Assembly (NCBI RefSeq): GCF_014837045.1
Contig: NZ_JACSPR010000002.1
Location: 310,001 to 374,000 of the forward strand
Reading direction: 5' to 3'
From: Corynebacterium gallinarum
GTDB lineage: Bacteria; Actinomycetota; Actinomycetes; Mycobacteriales; Mycobacteriaceae
Length of the DNA: 64,000 nt
Shown: positions 44,437 through 52,717 of the stretch, one piece after another
Position numbering within the stretch: the first letter of the stretch is position 1
Layout: the number at the start of each line of letters is the position of its first letter
Made by a program: the position numbers and the translations under genes
Notes under the pieces: generated by a model
The model's database searches: none
Seen by the model: the letters and a program-made list of their open reading frames with translations, nothing else
What the model was told of the DNA's origin: nothing

Positions 44437-45699
44437 GTGACCGAGTTGATAATTCTTCTGATCGTGATTGTCACGGCGCTTGCCTTCGACTTCACCAATG
44501 GATTCCACGACACCGGCAATGCCATGGCCACCTCCATCGCAACCGGCGCCCTCAAACCCAAGGTGGCTGTAACCCTGTCCGCGGTGCTCAACCTCGTGGG
44601 TGCGTTCCTCTCTGTTGAGGTCGCAGCCACGGTGGCCAAGGGCATTGTGGATCTGGACCAGTTCAACCTCTCCAACCCCGGGGATTCGCACCAGTTGTTG
44701 CTGGTGGTGTTCGCCGGACTGATCGGCGCGATCCTGTGGAACCTGTTGACCTGGTTGCTGGGCATTCCCTCCAGTTCCTCCCATGCACTGTTCGGTGGTC
44801 TCATCGGCGCCGCGATCGCCTCCATCGGTTTCGGTGGCGTGGTGTGGGAGGGTGTGCTGGCCAAGATGATCCTGCCGGCACTGGCCGCGCCGGTGGTCGC
44901 CGGCCTGGTCGCTGCGATCGGCACCTTCGCCGTCTACGCACTGACCAAACCAGTCGCAGACAAGGACAAGAACCGCTATTTCCGGTGGGGTCAGATCGGC
45001 TCCGCCTCCCTGGTCTCCCTCGCGCACGGCACCAATGATGCCCAGAAGACGATGGGTGTCATCTTCCTGGCGCTGGTGGCCACCGGCCACGTGGGCACTG
45101 ACGCGGACATCCCCTTCTGGGTGAAGGCCTCGTGTGCGTTCTTCATCGCATTCGGCACCTACCTGGGTGGTTGGCGTGTCATCCGCACCCTGGGCAAGGG
45201 TCTCGTGGAGATCGACTCACCCCAGGGCATGGCCGCGGAGACCTCCTCGGCTGCCATCATCCTGACCTCCTCCCACTTCGGCATGGCGCTGTCCACCACC
45301 CACGTGGCCACCGGTTCCATCATGGGTACCGGCATCGGACGCACGGGGGCGTCGGTGCGCTGGTCGGTGGCCAGTCGCATGGCCATTGCCTGGCTGATCA
45401 CCCTCCCGGCGTCCGCGCTGGTGGGCATCGTCTGCTGGTGGATCGCCCACGGCATCGGCGCTTTCTCCTCCGATCTTCTCGGTGTGCTCGTGGCCTTCGC
45501 CATCCTGATTGCGCTGTCGGTCTACATGTGGCTGCATTCCCGCAAGGCCCCGGTGGATCCGAACAATGTCAACGAGGACTGGGATGACACCACCAACGGT
45601 GTTGCCCCCGCACAGAAGAATGCGGAGAAGAACCCCCAGAAGAACACCGATACCACCCAGGAACACGCCCCAGCCACGACCTCCGAGGAGCGCAGCTAG
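44437..45699 (+). CDS. pitA: Low-affinity inorganic phosphate transporter (PitA family)
   Basis: PiT-family permease moving phosphate with a cation. Start GTG 44437 (VTELIILLIVIVTALAFDF), giving 420 residues. The two PiT signatures are present: FDFTNGFHDTGNAMATSIATG (about residues 16-36) and SLAHGTNDAQKTMGVIFLAL (about 190-209). About ten membrane segments and a hydrophilic C-terminal tail (NPQKNTDTTQEHAP). Stop and the next start are adjacent (TAGATG), so it pairs with the small membrane protein. Confidence 0.93.
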   Translation: MTELIILLIVIVTALAFDFTNGFHDTGNAMATSIATGALKPKVAVTLSAVLNLVGAFLSVEVAATVAKGIVDLDQFNLSNPGDSHQLLLVVFAGLIGAILWNLLTWLLGIPSSSSHALFGGLIGAAIASIGFGGVVWEGVLAKMILPALAAPVVAGLVAAIGTFAVYALTKPVADKDKNRYFRWGQIGSASLVSLAHGTNDAQKTMGVIFLALVATGHVGTDADIPFWVKASCAFFIAFGTYLGGWRVIRTLGKGLVEIDSPQGMAAETSSAAIILTSSHFGMALSTTHVATGSIMGTGIGRTGASVRWSVASRMAIAWLITLPASALVGIVCWWIAHGIGAFSSDLLGVLVAFAILIALSVYMWLHSRKAPVDPNNVNEDWDDTTNGVAPAQKNAEKNPQKNTDTTQEHAPATTSEERS

Positions 45700-45987
45700 A
45701 TGAATCTCTCCACCCTCTTCGGCAGTCTCGTCGATGTCACCCTGGTGGGCATCCTGCTGGGTGCAGGCCTGCCCGCCCTCTTCGCACTGGGTATCCGCCT
45801 GGCCCACGGGCCTTCGGTGGTGACGGCAGACGGTGCCGTCACCCACCACGCCAGCCCGCTGGGCAAGACCGCCGCGGCACTCTGTTTCGGCATCATCATC
45901 TTTGCGGTCGTGGTGGGCATCCTGTGGGTGACCAAGTCGACGATCCATCAGTACTTCGCCTGGGATGTCTTCGGCACCGAGGCTTAA
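45700..45987 (+). CDS. Small two-helix membrane protein paired with PitA
   Basis: 95 residues with two membrane segments (about 8-32 VDVTLVGILLGAGLPALFALG and 58-79 AALCFGIIIFAVVVGILWV). The start codon directly follows the pitA stop, so the two are translationally coupled. The conservation of this gene with pitA suggests an accessory role in phosphate transport, but I know no assigned function. Confidence 0.75.
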   Translation: MNLSTLFGSLVDVTLVGILLGAGLPALFALGIRLAHGPSVVTADGAVTHHASPLGKTAAALCFGIIIFAVVVGILWVTKSTIHQYFAWDVFGTEA

Positions 45988-46015
45988 GGCCCGGCAGCCA
46001 CCATCAACTCATTCA

Positions 46016-46056
46016 CCCCGCCTCGGTTCACCCCGATGCGGGGTTTCAACATTTTA
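46016..46056 (+). terminator. pitA-unit terminator
   Basis: CACCCCGC...GCGGGG with the inner ACCCC-N5-GGGGT (46030-46044) and a following TTTCAACATTTT. It starts about 30 bp after the small membrane protein stop. Confidence 0.7.
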
Positions 46057-46090
46057 ACCAAGGCTTAAATGACCAGCTCACACCCAATAG

Positions 46091-46134
46091 TTGACACGGT
46101 AATCATTTGCACGCTACCTTAATTGACATGTCAA
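46091..46134 (+). promoter_or_regulatory. doxX promoter with palindrome over the start codon
   Basis: -35 TTGACA (46091-46096), 18-bp spacer, -10 TACCTT (46115-46120). The ATG of the gene begins 7 bp later at 46128, so the mRNA is probably leaderless. A perfect 12-bp palindrome TTGACATGTCAA (46123-46134) covers the start codon and could be a repressor site. Confidence 0.65.
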
Positions 46135-46559
46135 CAATCAAGCCACTTGCGCTTCTCCTGTCCCGCGTCCTCCTCGGTGTCATCCTCATCGCCCACGGCT
46201 GGGACAAGTTCCAGATCACCGGCCTCGAGGGCGTCAGCGGATTCTTCGCCTCCCTGGGCATCCCCGCTGCCGGGGTCGTGGCCCCATTGGTCGGTGCCAT
46301 TGAACTCATCGGTGGCATCATGATCATCCTCGGTGTCTTCACCCGCTACGTCAGCGCCGTCGTCGCCGTGGTCATGCTCGGTGCCGCACTCTCCGCACAC
46401 GTCAGCGCCGGCATCTACGTCACCAACGGTGGCTGGGAGCTGGTCGGTGCCATCGGTGCCGGCATGCTCGCCCTCATCGCCGTCGGCGCCGGCGCCTGGA
46501 GCGTCGACGCTGTCCTGGAGCAGCAGAAGACCACCGAGCGCGAGCTCGTCAACGCCTAG
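46128..46559 (+). CDS. DoxX-family membrane protein
   Basis: 143-residue membrane protein, four segments, with the DoxX pattern (SRVLLGVILIAHGWDKF about residues 10-26, LVGAIELIGGIMIILGVFTRY about 56-76). The family includes terminal-oxidase-associated and thiosulfate/redox-related proteins of uncertain role. Start is the ATG at 46128 with consensus promoter 7 bp upstream. It sits between phosphate transport and menE, each as its own unit. Confidence 0.82.
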   Translation: MSTIKPLALLLSRVLLGVILIAHGWDKFQITGLEGVSGFFASLGIPAAGVVAPLVGAIELIGGIMIILGVFTRYVSAVVAVVMLGAALSAHVSAGIYVTNGGWELVGAIGAGMLALIAVGAGAWSVDAVLEQQKTTERELVNA

Positions 46560-46700
46560 GAAACTGCACCACCCACACCGGCGCCTCCTCCGCGAATCCC
46601 CACGGGTTCACGGATGGGGTGCCGGTATTTTTCTGCCGGTATAGGTCTTGAAGTGTCGCTGTCTCGGTGCCCGACCCGGTTCCCACTAGACTTTCCAACC

Positions 46701-47831
46701 ATGAACACCCGAATTCTCGAACCGTTGCCTATTGACCCCACCAACCCCGTGGCGATCCTCGGCGACCTCGAGGATGCGATCGCCGGCACCCGCACCTTCC
46801 TCCCCATCCCCGCCCGGGACCGGCCACGCGCACAGGCGCTGCGTGATTCCCAGCGCGCCGGGCAGCCCATCGATTCGGGTATCGCCCTGGTGATGGCCAC
46901 CTCCGGTTCCACCGGCACCCCGAAGGGTGCCCAGCTCACCCCGGCCAACCTGGTCAGCTCCGCGGATGCCACGCACCAGTACCTCGGCGGCGAGGGGCAG
47001 TGGCTGCTGGCCATGCCCGCCCACCACATCGCCGGCATGCAGGTGCTCATCCGCGCGCTCATTGCCGGCGTTGAGCCACTGGCCCTGGATCTGAGTGAGG
47101 GCTTCGACATCCCCGATTTCGCCCGCGCCGCCCAGGAACTCAAGGACACCGGCGACCGCACCTACACCTCCCTGACCCCGATGCAGCTGACCAAGGCCAT
47201 GGATTCCCTGGAGGGCATCGAGGCCCTCCGCCTCTTCGACACCATCCTGGTCGGCGGTGCCGCCACCTCGCGCCCCACGCTGGATTCCGCCGCGGAACTC
47301 GGCATCCGGGTGGTCACCACCTACGGGTCCTCGGAAACCGCTGGGGGCTGTGTCTATGACGGGCAAGCGATCCCCGGCGCGAAGATCCGGGTGCGGGATG
47401 CCCGCATCGAGCTGGGCGGGCCGATGATCGCGCGGGGTTATCGCAACGTCGACAAGCACCCCGACTTCGCGGAACCGGGCTGGTTCCGCACCTCGGACAC
47501 CGGGGAGCTTGTCGACGGTCGACTCACCGTCATGGGTCGTCTTGACGCCATCATCGATTCCGGTGGGCTGAAGCTGCATCCGGAGGTCCTGGAGAAGGCC
47601 ATCATGGATCTGGACGGCATCACGGGTGCGTGTGTGCTCGGTGTGCCGGACCAGCGACTGGGGCAGGCCATCGTCGCGGCCTATTCCGGCACCCTCTCCC
47701 CCGCCGAGGTGATCCGCGGGCTGGCGGATCTGCCACGGTGGCAGCTGCCCAAGCAGCTCAAGCATGTGGAGGCGCTGCCCATGATCGGGCCGGGCAAGGT
47801 CGACCGCAGGACGGTCACCGCCCTGTTCTGA
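46701..47831 (+). CDS. menE: o-succinylbenzoate-CoA ligase
   Basis: MenE activates o-succinylbenzoate with CoA and ATP (ANL superfamily). Start ATG 46701 (MNTRILEPLPIDP), 376 residues, short because the N-terminal domain is reduced, as in other actinobacterial MenE. Motifs: ATSGSTGTPKG (66-76), TYGSSETAGGCVYDG (about 214-228), RTSDTGEL, and the C-terminal catalytic Lys in GPGKVDRR. TAGACT 8 bp before the ATG suggests a leaderless start. Confidence 0.92.
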   Translation: MNTRILEPLPIDPTNPVAILGDLEDAIAGTRTFLPIPARDRPRAQALRDSQRAGQPIDSGIALVMATSGSTGTPKGAQLTPANLVSSADATHQYLGGEGQWLLAMPAHHIAGMQVLIRALIAGVEPLALDLSEGFDIPDFARAAQELKDTGDRTYTSLTPMQLTKAMDSLEGIEALRLFDTILVGGAATSRPTLDSAAELGIRVVTTYGSSETAGGCVYDGQAIPGAKIRVRDARIELGGPMIARGYRNVDKHPDFAEPGWFRTSDTGELVDGRLTVMGRLDAIIDSGGLKLHPEVLEKAIMDLDGITGACVLGVPDQRLGQAIVAAYSGTLSPAEVIRGLADLPRWQLPKQLKHVEALPMIGPGKVDRRTVTALF

Positions 47832-47834
47832 CCC

Positions 47835-48701
47835 CTAATCCTCGGCCTGGCTGAATTCCACCAGCCGCGCCACATCCTCATCGGTGTACACCTTGGCGAT
47901 CTGCTCATCATTGCCACCGAGGAAGGTGTTGCCCACCACGAGCGCCCCGGCCTGGGTTGTGGGCACCACCGCGAAATGCCGTGGCTGGGCGTAGACCTGG
48001 CGGACCGGGTGCCCGGAGCGCAGGGCGCAGACGTGCAGCCAGACGTCGTCGGCACGCTTGCAGGTCTCCAGGAACACATCCCCCTGTGCGACCACGTAGT
48101 CGATGAAGCTGGTGGGATAGAGCACCCCGGACACCCCGGTGGCGAAGTGGAGGAAGGAGGCCTCGGAGGTATCCGCCGCGGTCCACTTGACGTAGGGGAG
48201 CATGTGGCCGTCGCGAAGCTCGATCCGGTGCGCCCGGTAGGCGACCACCGCGTCGTTGCGCAGATCGCCGATAAACTGGAGACGCTGCAGGAACCACTCG
48301 GGGTAGATCATGTCATCATCGACGGTGGCCACCCGCACACCGGTGCCGTGGACCTCACGGAACTGGTTCCAGTACTTGGTATGCGGACCGTACATGCCGT
48401 CGCTGCACTTCACCTGCAGACCCCGGCTGACCAGACGCTGGACGGCGACGGGCCACTCCGAGTGGTAATCCGGTTCATCCAGCCACAGCACAATGGGCGC
48501 CTGCTGGTACCCGCGGGCCACGGATTCAATGGTGAAATGCACCTTGTTGATGCGTTTGCCGTGGGTGGTCAGGGAGACAATCACCTCACCGGAAGTGGGA
48601 ATGGTCCGCCGGGAGAATCTGTTGCGCAGCGCCAGGGGTAGCATCCGCAGCAGGGTGAGGAAGATACTCGCCACCTGCCTGATCACATATCCGATCCACA
48701 T
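47835..48701 (-). CDS. Putative glycosyltransferase (GT-A, DDD motif)
   Basis: 288 residues. N-terminal membrane-associated segment (residues about 5-25, [21 protein letters not shown]), then a GT-A-like domain with the metal-binding [15 protein letters not shown] (DxD, about residue 126) and [21 protein letters not shown]. No close family name comes to mind. It lies tail-to-tail with menE and head-to-head with menA. The acceptor is unknown; envelope polysaccharide is a guess. Confidence 0.65.
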   Translation of the reverse strand: MWIGYVIRQVASIFLTLLRMLPLALRNRFSRRTIPTSGEVIVSLTTHGKRINKVHFTIESVARGYQQAPIVLWLDEPDYHSEWPVAVQRLVSRGLQVKCSDGMYGPHTKYWNQFREVHGTGVRVATVDDDMIYPEWFLQRLQFIGDLRNDAVVAYRAHRIELRDGHMLPYVKWTAADTSEASFLHFATGVSGVLYPTSFIDYVVAQGDVFLETCKRADDVWLHVCALRSGHPVRQVYAQPRHFAVVPTTQAGALVVGNTFLGGNDEQIAKVYTDEDVARLVEFSQAED

Positions 48702-48849
48702 GTTCTCCGTGCCACCTCCATCGATGATTCCCGCGCGACGTTCAAGACTTACTTACCCAGAACACAATAGCGCCAAGTCAGGTAACCGACTGATTATGAA
48801 CCGCCACCTGCGTTTAGACCCCCACGCCCCGATGGGGAAAGATATGGGC

Positions 48850-49761
48850 ATGTCTTCGACCGCTGCTGATCATTCCCGCCCCACTCCCGCGCAGTGGATG
48901 GCGGGTGCCCGCCCACGCACGTGGGCCAATGCCTTCGCCCCCGTTATCGCGGGTTCCGGTGTGGCTGCTCACCACGATAGTTTCGTGTGGTGGAAGGCCC
49001 TGCTCGCCCTGGTGGTTGCCTGGGCCCTGATCATCGGCGTCAACTACGCCAACGATTATTCCGACGGCATCAAGGGCACGGATGAGGACCGCACCGGCCC
49101 GCTGCGCCTGACCGGTTCCGGGTTGGCCAGACCGGCCCACGTGAAACGGGCGGCGTTCCTCTCCTTCGGGGTGGCCGGGGTGGCCGGACTCGTGCTCAGT
49201 CTCACCAGCGCATGGTGGCTGGTGCTGATCGGGGTGCTCTGTGTCCTCGGTGCCTGGTTCTACACCGGTGGTTCCCGTCCCTATGGCTACATGGGGCTGG
49301 GTGAGGTGGCCGTGTTCATCTTCTTCGGCCTGGTGGCGGTGCTGGGCACCGAATTCACCCAGACCGGGTCGGTCAGCTGGGCCGGCCTGGCAGCCGCGGT
49401 GGGTGTGGGTGCGATCTCCGCTGGTGTGAACCTGGCCAACAACATCCGGGACATCCCCACCGATGCGGACGCCGGCAAGATCACCCTGGCGGTCCGACTG
49501 GGTGATGCGGGGGCACGCAGGCTCTACATGGTCCTGGTGTCCATGCCGTTTCTCATGTCGGTGGGGCTGGCATGGGTGGCCACCCCGTTCGCCCTCGTAG
49601 GGCTGCTGGTGGCCCCGCTGGTGATCACCGGTGCCCGCCCGGTGCTGCGCGGTGCGGTGGGCAGGGAACTCATCCCGGTCATCGGCGCCACCGGCCGGGC
49701 CATGGCGGTGTGGGCGGTGGTCACCGCCGTGGCACTCACCCTGGCGCAGGTCCTGGGCTAG
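48850..49761 (+). CDS. menA: 1,4-dihydroxy-2-naphthoate polyprenyltransferase
   Basis: MenA is a membrane UbiA-family prenyltransferase that attaches the polyprenyl chain to DHNA. Start ATG 48850 ([12 protein letters not shown]) follows GGGGAAAG at good spacing; ATG 48844 is the alternative. 303 residues, eight or nine membrane segments. First Asp-rich motif [17 protein letters not shown] (about 64-80), second [14 protein letters not shown] (about 198-211). Completes the men gene set. Confidence 0.93.
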   Translation: MSSTAADHSRPTPAQWMAGARPRTWANAFAPVIAGSGVAAHHDSFVWWKALLALVVAWALIIGVNYANDYSDGIKGTDEDRTGPLRLTGSGLARPAHVKRAAFLSFGVAGVAGLVLSLTSAWWLVLIGVLCVLGAWFYTGGSRPYGYMGLGEVAVFIFFGLVAVLGTEFTQTGSVSWAGLAAAVGVGAISAGVNLANNIRDIPTDADAGKITLAVRLGDAGARRLYMVLVSMPFLMSVGLAWVATPFALVGLLVAPLVITGARPVLRGAVGRELIPVIGATGRAMAVWAVVTAVALTLAQVLG

Positions 49762-49772
49762 CGGGTGCCGGC

Positions 49773-50093
49773 CTAGCGGTCAGCCAGTTCGCGCTGCACC
49801 CATTCCTTATGGGCCTTTCGCTGGGCATCCCATTCCGCCAGGGCGGCGGAGGCATTCGTCCGCAGCTTGTCGAAGATGAGCATGGACAGCGGGAAGGCCA
49901 CAATCAGTGCCAGCATCGCTGAGATCAACAGGGGTACCGGGGAGCTGATCAGCAGTGCGATGCCGTGGATGATGGCGGTGAGAACGACGACGAGAAGGAC
50001 ACGCGCGGCACCGTAGATGACCACGTTCTTCCGGGCGGTGCGCTGGACCTGCTGGTCGAGCTCGGGGGGCTGGATACTAATGGACTCACTCAC
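49773..50093 (-). CDS. DUF4229 membrane protein
   Basis: 106 residues with two membrane segments (about 27-50 VIYGAARVLLVVVLTAIIHGIALL and 54-76 PLLISAMLALIVAFPLSMLIFDK) and a charged C-terminus (LAEWDAQRKAHKEWVQREL), the DUF4229 pattern. Convergent with menA (11 bp). Function unknown. Confidence 0.75.
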   Translation of the reverse strand: MSESISIQPPELDQQVQRTARKNVVIYGAARVLLVVVLTAIIHGIALLISSPVPLLISAMLALIVAFPLSMLIFDKLRTNASAALAEWDAQRKAHKEWVQRELADR

Positions 50094-50212
50094 ACCTATT
50101 CACCCTACTCAACCCCCGCCGGGACTCACGAATGCGCAGAACGAGACGGTTGTTACTTCGACAGGTGTTTTCCGTATTGTGGATATCAACAACATCAACC
50201 AGGAGGAGAACG

Positions 50213-50548
50213 GTGGGACGGCTTCTGTTAATACTGCTCATCATTGCGGCTGTAGTTCTGTTGTGGATGGCGTTCAAGCCATCCACCTGGAAGCGCAATC
50301 AGCAGGTGGGAGCGGCCCAGGCACCCAAGCAGGTCAAGGGGCCGGATGATGATGAGGAATTCCTCTGGAACATCGAGAAGAACCGGTTCAAGCAACGCCG
50401 GGCCCAGGAGGAGGCGATGCGCGAGGAGGAGGAACGCCTCAAACGCGCCCGCGAGCGGTACCGGCACACCGGGGAGACCTCCGATGCGGAGTCGGAGGAT
50501 GAATCCGACACCCCGGATGGCGCGCCGGACACCAACGACAAGACCTGA
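50213..50548 (+). CDS. Small membrane-anchored hypothetical protein (GTG start)
   Basis: 111 residues. One N-terminal membrane segment (VGRLLLILLIIAAVVLLWMAF), then a charged cytoplasmic region with a predicted coiled coil (NRFKQRRAQEEAMREEEERLKRARERYR, about 64-92) and an acidic tail. Start GTG 50213 is fixed by a perfect AGGAGGAG 5 bp upstream; longer frames are rejected. No family recognised. Confidence 0.75.
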   Translation: MGRLLLILLIIAAVVLLWMAFKPSTWKRNQQVGAAQAPKQVKGPDDDEEFLWNIEKNRFKQRRAQEEAMREEEERLKRARERYRHTGETSDAESEDESDTPDGAPDTNDKT

Positions 50549-50564
50549 CCAGCGGAAATAGAAG

Positions 50565-50583
50565 ATAGTTTAGGCTTACCTGC
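50565..50583 (+). promoter_or_regulatory. Candidate DtxR box before the ArsR regulator
   Basis: ATAGTTTAGGCTTACCTGC matches the DtxR/iron box (TTAGGTTAGGCTAACCTAA) at 14 of 19 positions by eye. It lies 55 bp before the regulator start, in the promoter region. This suggests iron-dependent repression. I recall that the corynebacterial ArsR gene at this position is linked to DtxR, but cannot check it here. Confidence 0.5.
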
Positions 50584-50637
50584 CCAAACCGGTGGGTGGG
50601 GGTTCACACTAAGTCATCCCCCATCTATATTTGATCC

Positions 50638-51012
50638 ATGACCTCCGCTATACCCCTGCCCTCCGTCGGCCGCAACCGGGAGACGACATACCCGGTGTCC
50701 CCACCGGAACACCTGTCCAGCGATATCCTCCACCATGCCGAGAAAACCAGCATGTTCTTCAAATCGCTGGCGGACCCGACCCGCCTGTCGATCCTCTACC
50801 TGATCGCCACCCACCCGGACGGCAGAGTCAGTTCCAACGCCCTCGCACAGGCGCTGGGCATCTCCGCACCGACGGTGACCCACCACATGAAGAAACTCAT
50901 CTCCGCGCACCTGGTCACCCGCGAGCAGGTCGGCAAATGGGCCTACCACTCCCTGCACCCAGCCAACGCCGACACCGTGGCCAAGATCTTCGCTGCCGTG
51001 ACGGCCGCCTGA
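50638..51012 (+). CDS. glyR: ArsR-family transcriptional regulator (GlyR-like)
   Basis: 124 residues with an ArsR winged HTH (FFKSLADPTRLSILYLIATHP, VSSNALAQALGISAPTVTHHMKKLISAHLVTREQVGKWAYHSL, about residues 41-105). No classic metal-binding ELCVCDL motif is visible. By synteny and length it resembles the corynebacterial GlyR (regulator of glyA), an inference from memory. A DtxR-like box and an ATG at 50638 support regulation by iron. Confidence 0.75.
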   Translation: MTSAIPLPSVGRNRETTYPVSPPEHLSSDILHHAEKTSMFFKSLADPTRLSILYLIATHPDGRVSSNALAQALGISAPTVTHHMKKLISAHLVTREQVGKWAYHSLHPANADTVAKIFAAVTAA

Positions 51013-51050
51013 CCGAGACCCCCTCGGGGCGGTACCCGCCGCGGCGGTGG
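51013..51050 (+). terminator. Hairpins after glyR
   Basis: CCGAG-ACCCC-CTCGG (51013-51027) followed by GGCGG-TA-CCCGCC (51028-51041). Neither is followed by a T-run. They probably end transcription from the regulator gene. Confidence 0.45.
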
Positions 51051-51090
51051 GACGTCGCAAAGCGCCGTGCTTGTCGACGCTCTCTTTTAC

Positions 51091-51993
51091 TCAGTTCCCG
51101 AAGGTTGCTCGCCTCACCCGCTCAAGTTTGGCTTTTTGCGATTCACCTATAAGGTGCCCGACCGGCTGAGGATAAAGCACGCGATCCCGTTTCAGAATCG
51201 CGGAATGATTCAGATCCGGCAACTGCCGATTACAGAACCGGAGCTTCGACTCATACGTGAATGCGCCGAATGTTGAACCCAACGAACTGTTTTCGGTTAC
51301 CCACTGATACCGCGAACTCTGAACCAACTGATAATCAATGGCTCTCCCCACTAACGATGCAACCCAATCAGCAAATTGAATATTGGATGAGAGTTCACTA
51401 TCGATATGCATCGGGGGCTCCACTATTTTTCTCATATCTTCGTGAGCTGCAGCCCGGCCAAGGATGTGTTGATACATGACCGGCAATCGTTGTTGACGCG
51501 ATTTCTCGTTGATCTGGTCTGCCATGACAAGGATCTGCTGCTGATTAGAGTGTGCATACCGCGCTAAACGATTCAGGGTTTCCCGCATAGCTGATGCTTC
51601 TCTTTCAATTATTTCCTCTGCCCCGAGGTTGGTCTCCTTCGGGGAGCCGATCGGTTTCTCATCGGCATAATAGAAAAGCTCTCCCCCAAAGTTTCTCAGT
51701 TGACGAATGAGAGATCCCAATACCCTCAGGTTTTGTGGCCTCTCCTCTGCCACCTTGGCATAGAGCAGATTTGCGCCCTTGACTTCCCACCCACCCGGTC
51801 TGCCGGCCCTTTCAAATTCGCTCGCATAAAGTGTGCGCTTTTCTTGCGTGAAACGAGAACCGAATTCTCGGGCAGATTCAGCCGGAATCACAAAACCCGC
51901 ATAACCGAAAGCAGGGCTCTGAGAATATTTCTTATGATCCGGTGAGATATAAGCCCCCGGTTGTCCTATCTCATCAATATAGGCAAGAAGCAT
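51091..51993 (-). CDS. DUF3800 domain protein
   Basis: 300 residues from ATG 51991-51993 (MLLAYIDEIGQPG). A GTG at 52014 would add 7 residues. The DUF3800 signature AYIDEIG lies at the very N-terminus, followed by PAFGYAGFVIPAESAREF; the family's predicted RNase-H-like fold uses this Asp-Glu. Such proteins are frequent in phage and defence-associated regions; function is not established. Codon use and AT content are clearly higher than in neighbours, which suggests transfer. It lies between glyR and the old resC terminator, outside the att-bounded element. Confidence 0.75.
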   Translation of the reverse strand: MLLAYIDEIGQPGAYISPDHKKYSQSPAFGYAGFVIPAESAREFGSRFTQEKRTLYASEFERAGRPGGWEVKGANLLYAKVAEERPQNLRVLGSLIRQLRNFGGELFYYADEKPIGSPKETNLGAEEIIEREASAMRETLNRLARYAHSNQQQILVMADQINEKSRQQRLPVMYQHILGRAAAHEDMRKIVEPPMHIDSELSSNIQFADWVASLVGRAIDYQLVQSSRYQWVTENSSLGSTFGAFTYESKLRFCNRQLPDLNHSAILKRDRVLYPQPVGHLIGESQKAKLERVRRATFGN

Positions 51994-52327
51994 AGTAGCA
52001 GTGTACCTATCCACTGCATCAGATCAGCTATCGTTGGGATACCTGCAGGTAGAAACAGCCATGGATGAACGTTTCCCTAAACGCGAAAACCCACGCAAAT
52101 GCGTGGGCTTCGGAGTTGGTGCCCGGGGCGTTCTTGCCATTACGACTCATCCCTGGCTTCCTTGAAAAGTAACCTTACCTACGCTCCGACAACATGACAA
52201 GACTTCAGACCCCCTACCCCCATGTCAATTCTCCAGCTGCGTCGCAAAGCAAAACGCGTCTGGGTACCTTCCCCAGACACAACAACGGCCCGCAGGATGA
52301 TTCCTGCGGGCCGAAGGTTTCGTGCGG
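51994..52327. other. Gap with stranded terminators left of the element
   Basis: About 330 gene-free bases. It holds CCCACGCAAATGCGTGGG (about 52090-52107) and GGCCCGCAGG...CCTGCGGGCC (52287-52312). The second lies 16 bp before the left copy of the resC 3' end, exactly where the original resC terminator should be. No CDS was seen. Confidence 0.5.
52287..52312 (-). terminator. Former resC terminator, stranded by integration
   Basis: GGCCCGCAGG pairs with CCTGCGGGCC. In the resC direction it would follow the resC stop by about 20 bp if the element were absent. It now follows the left resC-end duplicate instead. It is flanked in that sense by GTTGTTGTGTC. Confidence 0.7.
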
Positions 52328-52383
52328 GTTAGTTCAGTCCGGCGTAGGAGTGCAGACCGGAGACCACCATGTTGATGAAGAAC
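52328..52383. repeat. attL: duplicated 3' end of resC
   Basis: 56 bp matching 57632-57687 with a single mismatch (position 52366, c versus a). The matching bases are the last 18 codons plus stop of resC. This is the signature of integrase-mediated insertion into a gene's 3' end with the gene restored by the incoming copy. Confidence 0.88.
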
Positions 52384-52477
52384 TTGTAGTTCCCCCAGCT
52401 CGGAGCATAACAGCAGGTCACAATACGTTTAATGCGTCCAATACGTCCACGGCATCCACCAGGAATATCCCGGGAAA

Positions 52478-52498
52478 GGGGGAAATCTGGGGGAAATC
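52478..52498 (+). repeat. Integrase arm-type repeat pair, left
   Basis: GGGGGAAATC-T-GGGGGAAATC, 95 bp inside attL. It matches GGGGAAATC-A-GGGGGAAATC at 57563-57582 near attR in the same orientation and spacing. This paired arrangement on both sides of the core looks like P-arm integrase sites. Confidence 0.6.
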
Positions 52499-52500
52499 AT

Positions 52501-52540
52501 GTAGCTCAACCCCACAAGGTTCGAGTCCTTGTGGGGAAGC
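52501..52540 (+). other. tRNA-like fragment (D-arm start and T arm)
   Basis: GTAGCTCA followed by CCCCACAAGG-TTCGAGT-CCTTGTGGGG, a perfect 10-bp stem with a canonical T loop. There is no anticodon arm and the flanks do not form an acceptor, so it is not a working tRNA. It may be a decayed tRNA or the trace of an earlier tRNA att site. Confidence 0.45.
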
Positions 52541-52717
52541 TTTACATCACACTCCCAGCCCAGCAGATTCACACGCTGGCCTGGGGGTTCCTCTTTTCAC
52601 CACGGAGCCTGGGGGAACCTCGGGAAAGGTGAAAGAACCTCGGGTGTCGTGAAAATGTCGTGACTCCTACCCCACTGCGTGGGAACTTATCCCGGTGCGC
52701 CGGGAGTCTAACAGGAC

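Noticed and set aside
52501-52540. Functional tRNA gene in the element
   Set aside because: Only a T arm and a D-arm-like start are present; no anticodon arm or acceptor pairing.
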